A stretch of DNA of 8,300 bases from an uncultured Succinatimonas sp. (GTDB lineage Bacteria; Pseudomonadota; Gammaproteobacteria; Enterobacterales; Succinivibrionaceae). The stretch covers positions 1 to 8,300 of the forward strand of contig CAJKNC010000069.1 in assembly GCA_905201175.1 (NCBI GenBank), in the 5' to 3' direction. The translations under genes and the position numbers were made by a program. This document shows, piece by piece, positions 6,835-8,300 of this stretch. The first letter of the stretch is position 1. Every line of letters starts with the position of its first letter. The notes under the pieces are model-generated. The model saw only the letters and a list, made by a program, of their open reading frames with translations. It was not told the origin of the DNA and searched no databases.

Positions 6835-8112
6835 TCAGTTTTTCTCAAGCAATAAGGATTCAAAGAAGCGCGACGCACTATCATAAGACTGCAGAAGGAA
6901 TGACGTATATCCCGTATTTTCATGCATATTAATGCGGCAGTCTTTAAAGTTTGCTTCTAAAAGCTTGAGATCGTCATTTGTTACCAAAGAATTTTTTACA
7001 ACATATACGCTGCAAGGCACGCTGCAGCGCCCTGAGGCTGACAGCAGGCCCTGCGTCTTCAGCGATAAAACCTGCAGCTGCGGAATAATAGTGTCCCAGT
7101 TGGAGGCATCCAAATTCAGACGATTGGCATAATTAGAACGCAGACACAAAGGCAGGCTGTTTAAAACATCCTTGTCAGTAAATAATGAGTGCACTGCCGG
7201 AGCAATTACGGCTAAAGCCTTAACTGCCTGATGATTTAAAATGCAGCTGCGAATGCAGGCGCTTCCTGCAATGCGCATTCCTAATAAACCTAAATGTGTA
7301 GCATCTATATATTTTAAGTTCTTAAGATACTCAATGGCGCTGTCAACCACAATAGATAAATCGGCGCTTAAATTAAGCTTGCTGCTGCTGGCTATTCCCG
7401 GCATATCAATTGCAAATAAAGCAATGCCCTTAGGCCGCAGATAATCATTATAAAAACGATAATAATCTGTAATATTCTGTTCATAGCTGCCGGCCATAAT
7501 TACGCACGGGTGAATATTAGTTTTATCAGGCAAATGCAGAAAGCCTGAAACTTTATTGCCACCGGCAATAAAGTACTCTTCGGAGATTTCTCCATTAGTA
7601 GGATCCATCTCTATCATCTTTTTATAAAAGCGTCTTGAATGCATCAAAGACTCATTTGCCAAAACATCTCCTCTTAAAAAAGGATAAGCGGCAATTGTAA
7701 AATAACGGGAAGCCATACGATAATTATGACTTGCCCCTAAAATATCGCCCTGAGACTCCTGCTCCTTAGCTGCATTTACCCGTTTTTGAGCTATGGAATT
7801 AAATTCGTAAATCCAATTTCCCGGTCCATATTCAGCAACAGTATCAAAGCACAATTCGCGCTTGCGGGGATTTTTAGATGAAGAGATATTTGAGAGGGCT
7901 TCATCTATATCTAAAAGATTACCGCCTAAAAATACCCACATGAAAGTACGAACCGGCCGATACCAATCAGCAGCAAAACCCAAGGCCGGATCACGGTATG
8001 CCAATGGCGGCAATTCACAGCCTGAATTAGAAATCATAGAGGTTTCTAAATACTCAAATCTTGGCTTAAATAAGATTTCACTTAAATTTTTACTGTTATC
8101 GCTATCACTCAT
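6835..8112 (-). CDS. frsA: FrsA-family alpha/beta-hydrolase-fold protein
   Basis: FrsA (formerly YafA) was described as a partner of the dephosphorylated sugar phosphotransferase protein EIIA(Glc) that shifts E. coli from respiration toward fermentation. A pyruvate decarboxylase activity proposed for a Vibrio member has been disputed, so the reaction is unsettled. From the chosen start it has 425 residues (E. coli about 414). Family-typical segments are LSEILFKPRF near the N-terminus, GNWIYEF, ASRYFTIAAYPFLRGD, VSGFLHLP, TDYYRFYNDYLRPKGIALF and AIDMPGIASSSKL. Where a hydrolase would have G-x-S-x-G, this protein has GMRIA (278-282), so there is no nucleophile serine; E. coli FrsA likewise lacks it (GFRFG, from memory). 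There is no signal peptide. Two in-frame ATGs exist: 8112 has GGATGG five bases upstream and aligns with the E. coli start; 8121 would add three residues. It leads the frsA-proB-proA operon, with its stop 5 bases before proB. Confidence 0.9.
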   Translation of the reverse strand: MSDSDNSKNLSEILFKPRFEYLETSMISNSGCELPPLAYRDPALGFAADWYRPVRTFMWVFLGGNLLDIDEALSNISSSKNPRKRELCFDTVAEYGPGNWIYEFNSIAQKRVNAAKEQESQGDILGASHNYRMASRYFTIAAYPFLRGDVLANESLMHSRRFYKKMIEMDPTNGEISEEYFIAGGNKVSGFLHLPDKTNIHPCVIMAGSYEQNITDYYRFYNDYLRPKGIALFAIDMPGIASSSKLNLSADLSIVVDSAIEYLKNLKYIDATHLGLLGMRIAGSACIRSCILNHQAVKALAVIAPAVHSLFTDKDVLNSLPLCLRSNYANRLNLDASNWDTIIPQLQVLSLKTQGLLSASGRCSVPCSVYVVKNSLVTNDDLKLLEANFKDCRINMHENTGYTSFLLQSYDSASRFFESLLLEKN

Positions 8113-8117
8113 GACCG

Positions 8118-8123
8118 CCATCC
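8118..8123 (-). promoter_or_regulatory. Likely Shine-Dalgarno of frsA
   Basis: GGATGG on the minus strand is 5 bases before the ATG at 8112. The same bases contain the alternative ATG (8121), which has no comparable signal upstream. This favours 8112, though the match to GGAGG is imperfect. Confidence 0.45.
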
Positions 8124-8171
8124 AAAATATTTTAAATTTAATGCTTATAGCTTAACGGAAAATTTAAGCTA

Positions 8172-8201
8172 AAAATACTCAGGGGAAAAATATTTAATCA
8201 A
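8172..8201 (-). promoter_or_regulatory. Candidate sigma70-like promoter of the frsA-proB-proA operon
   Basis: On the minus strand TTGATT (complement of 8196-8201) and TATTTT (complement of 8172-8177) are separated by 18 bases, each matching four of six consensus positions. It lies about 60 bases upstream of the frsA start, in A+T-rich DNA. A second -10-like TATAAG lies further downstream without a -35. This is a weak prediction by eye. Confidence 0.28.
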
Positions 8202-8226
8202 GCAAATAAGAAAATTACGCATCTTG

Positions 8227-8252
8227 CAGAAGGCTTATTAAACCGCTTTCTG
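8227..8252. repeat. Inverted repeat upstream of frsA
   Basis: CAGAAGGC (8227-8234) pairs with GCTTTCTG (8245-8252) over 8 bp with one G-T wobble and a 10-base loop. No T tract follows on either strand, so it is not a standard intrinsic terminator. It may mark the end of an upstream minus-strand gene, or be chance. Confidence 0.3.
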
Positions 8253-8300
8253 CGGCACAGGCAAATTAGTCTTAATCTGATATAAAAAGCAGCAAACGAA
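8239..8300 (-). CDS. Possible C-terminal tail of an upstream gene (very tentative)
   Basis: Reading the minus strand from the right edge, one frame stays open for 20 codons and ends at TAA (complement of 8238-8240), with a tail reading QIKTNLPVPQKAV. The codon choice there resembles the neighbouring genes. However, a second minus-strand frame is open for longer (to a TGA near 8200), so the assignment is uncertain, and the product cannot be recognised. If real, it would be a gene in the same direction as frsA. Confidence 0.15.

Noticed and set aside
7862..8155. Plus-strand open frame of 97 codons opposite the start of frsA
   Set aside because: It is antisense to conserved FrsA sequence, has no Shine-Dalgarno that stands out, and encodes nothing recognisable.
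1..8300. New defence, mobile or biosynthetic system
   Set aside because: All long conserved frames are accounted for by known housekeeping families; there is no unknown gene of size, no repeat array and no transposase or integrase.

Overview
The window reads as a compact, chromosomal housekeeping segment of a gammaproteobacterium. Every protein is closest in wording to the enterobacterial family member I remember: Pth, YchF, UspE, ModF, ProB, ProA and FrsA. UspE, ModF and FrsA together are typical of facultative or fermentative Gammaproteobacteria. The DNA is moderately A+T-rich, with many TTA, GCT and AAA codons and very A+T-rich intergenic DNA. That would fit a host-associated lineage such as the Succinivibrionaceae, but this placement is only a guess. 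There is no sign of a mobile element, integrase, CRISPR array, tRNA, rRNA or phage gene.

Layout: (1) Positions 1-1652, plus strand: the 3' part of pth followed directly by ychF, whose ATG touches the pth stop codon; this is the classic pth-ychF pair. A strong hairpin with A and T flanks at 1686-1717 ends this operon and also the convergent gene. (2) Positions 1751-2653, minus strand: a tandem universal stress protein of the UspE type. (3) Positions 2657-2930: about 275 bases of very A+T-rich divergent promoter DNA with several dyad symmetries, including a perfect 16-bp palindrome next to uspE. (4) Positions 2931-4388, plus strand: a double-cassette ABC ATPase of the ModF type. (5) Positions 4430-4457: a second bidirectional terminator between convergent genes. 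(6) Positions 8112 down to 4456, minus strand: a tight operon frsA-proB-proA, with gaps of 5 and 1 bases. (7) Positions 8113-8300: the frsA upstream region, with a candidate promoter and perhaps the tail of one more minus-strand gene.

How the genes work together: pth recycles peptidyl-tRNA and ychF encodes a ribosome-associated ATPase, so the left operon serves translation quality. proB and proA encode the first two steps of proline synthesis from glutamate (glutamate to glutamyl phosphate to glutamate semialdehyde). frsA, a hydrolase-fold protein linked to the fermentation/respiration balance, is co-transcribed with them here. In E. coli K-12, as I recall, frsA lies near proBA but is separated from it by crl and phoE.

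I do not find a new multi-gene system. The most interesting points are residue-level: the first ATPase cassette of ModF has lost the glycine before the Walker A lysine and the Walker B glutamate; the second UspE domain keeps the spacing of the ATP motif but has lost two of its glycines; and FrsA lacks a nucleophile serine. The dyad-rich DNA between uspE and modF is the best candidate for undescribed regulation.
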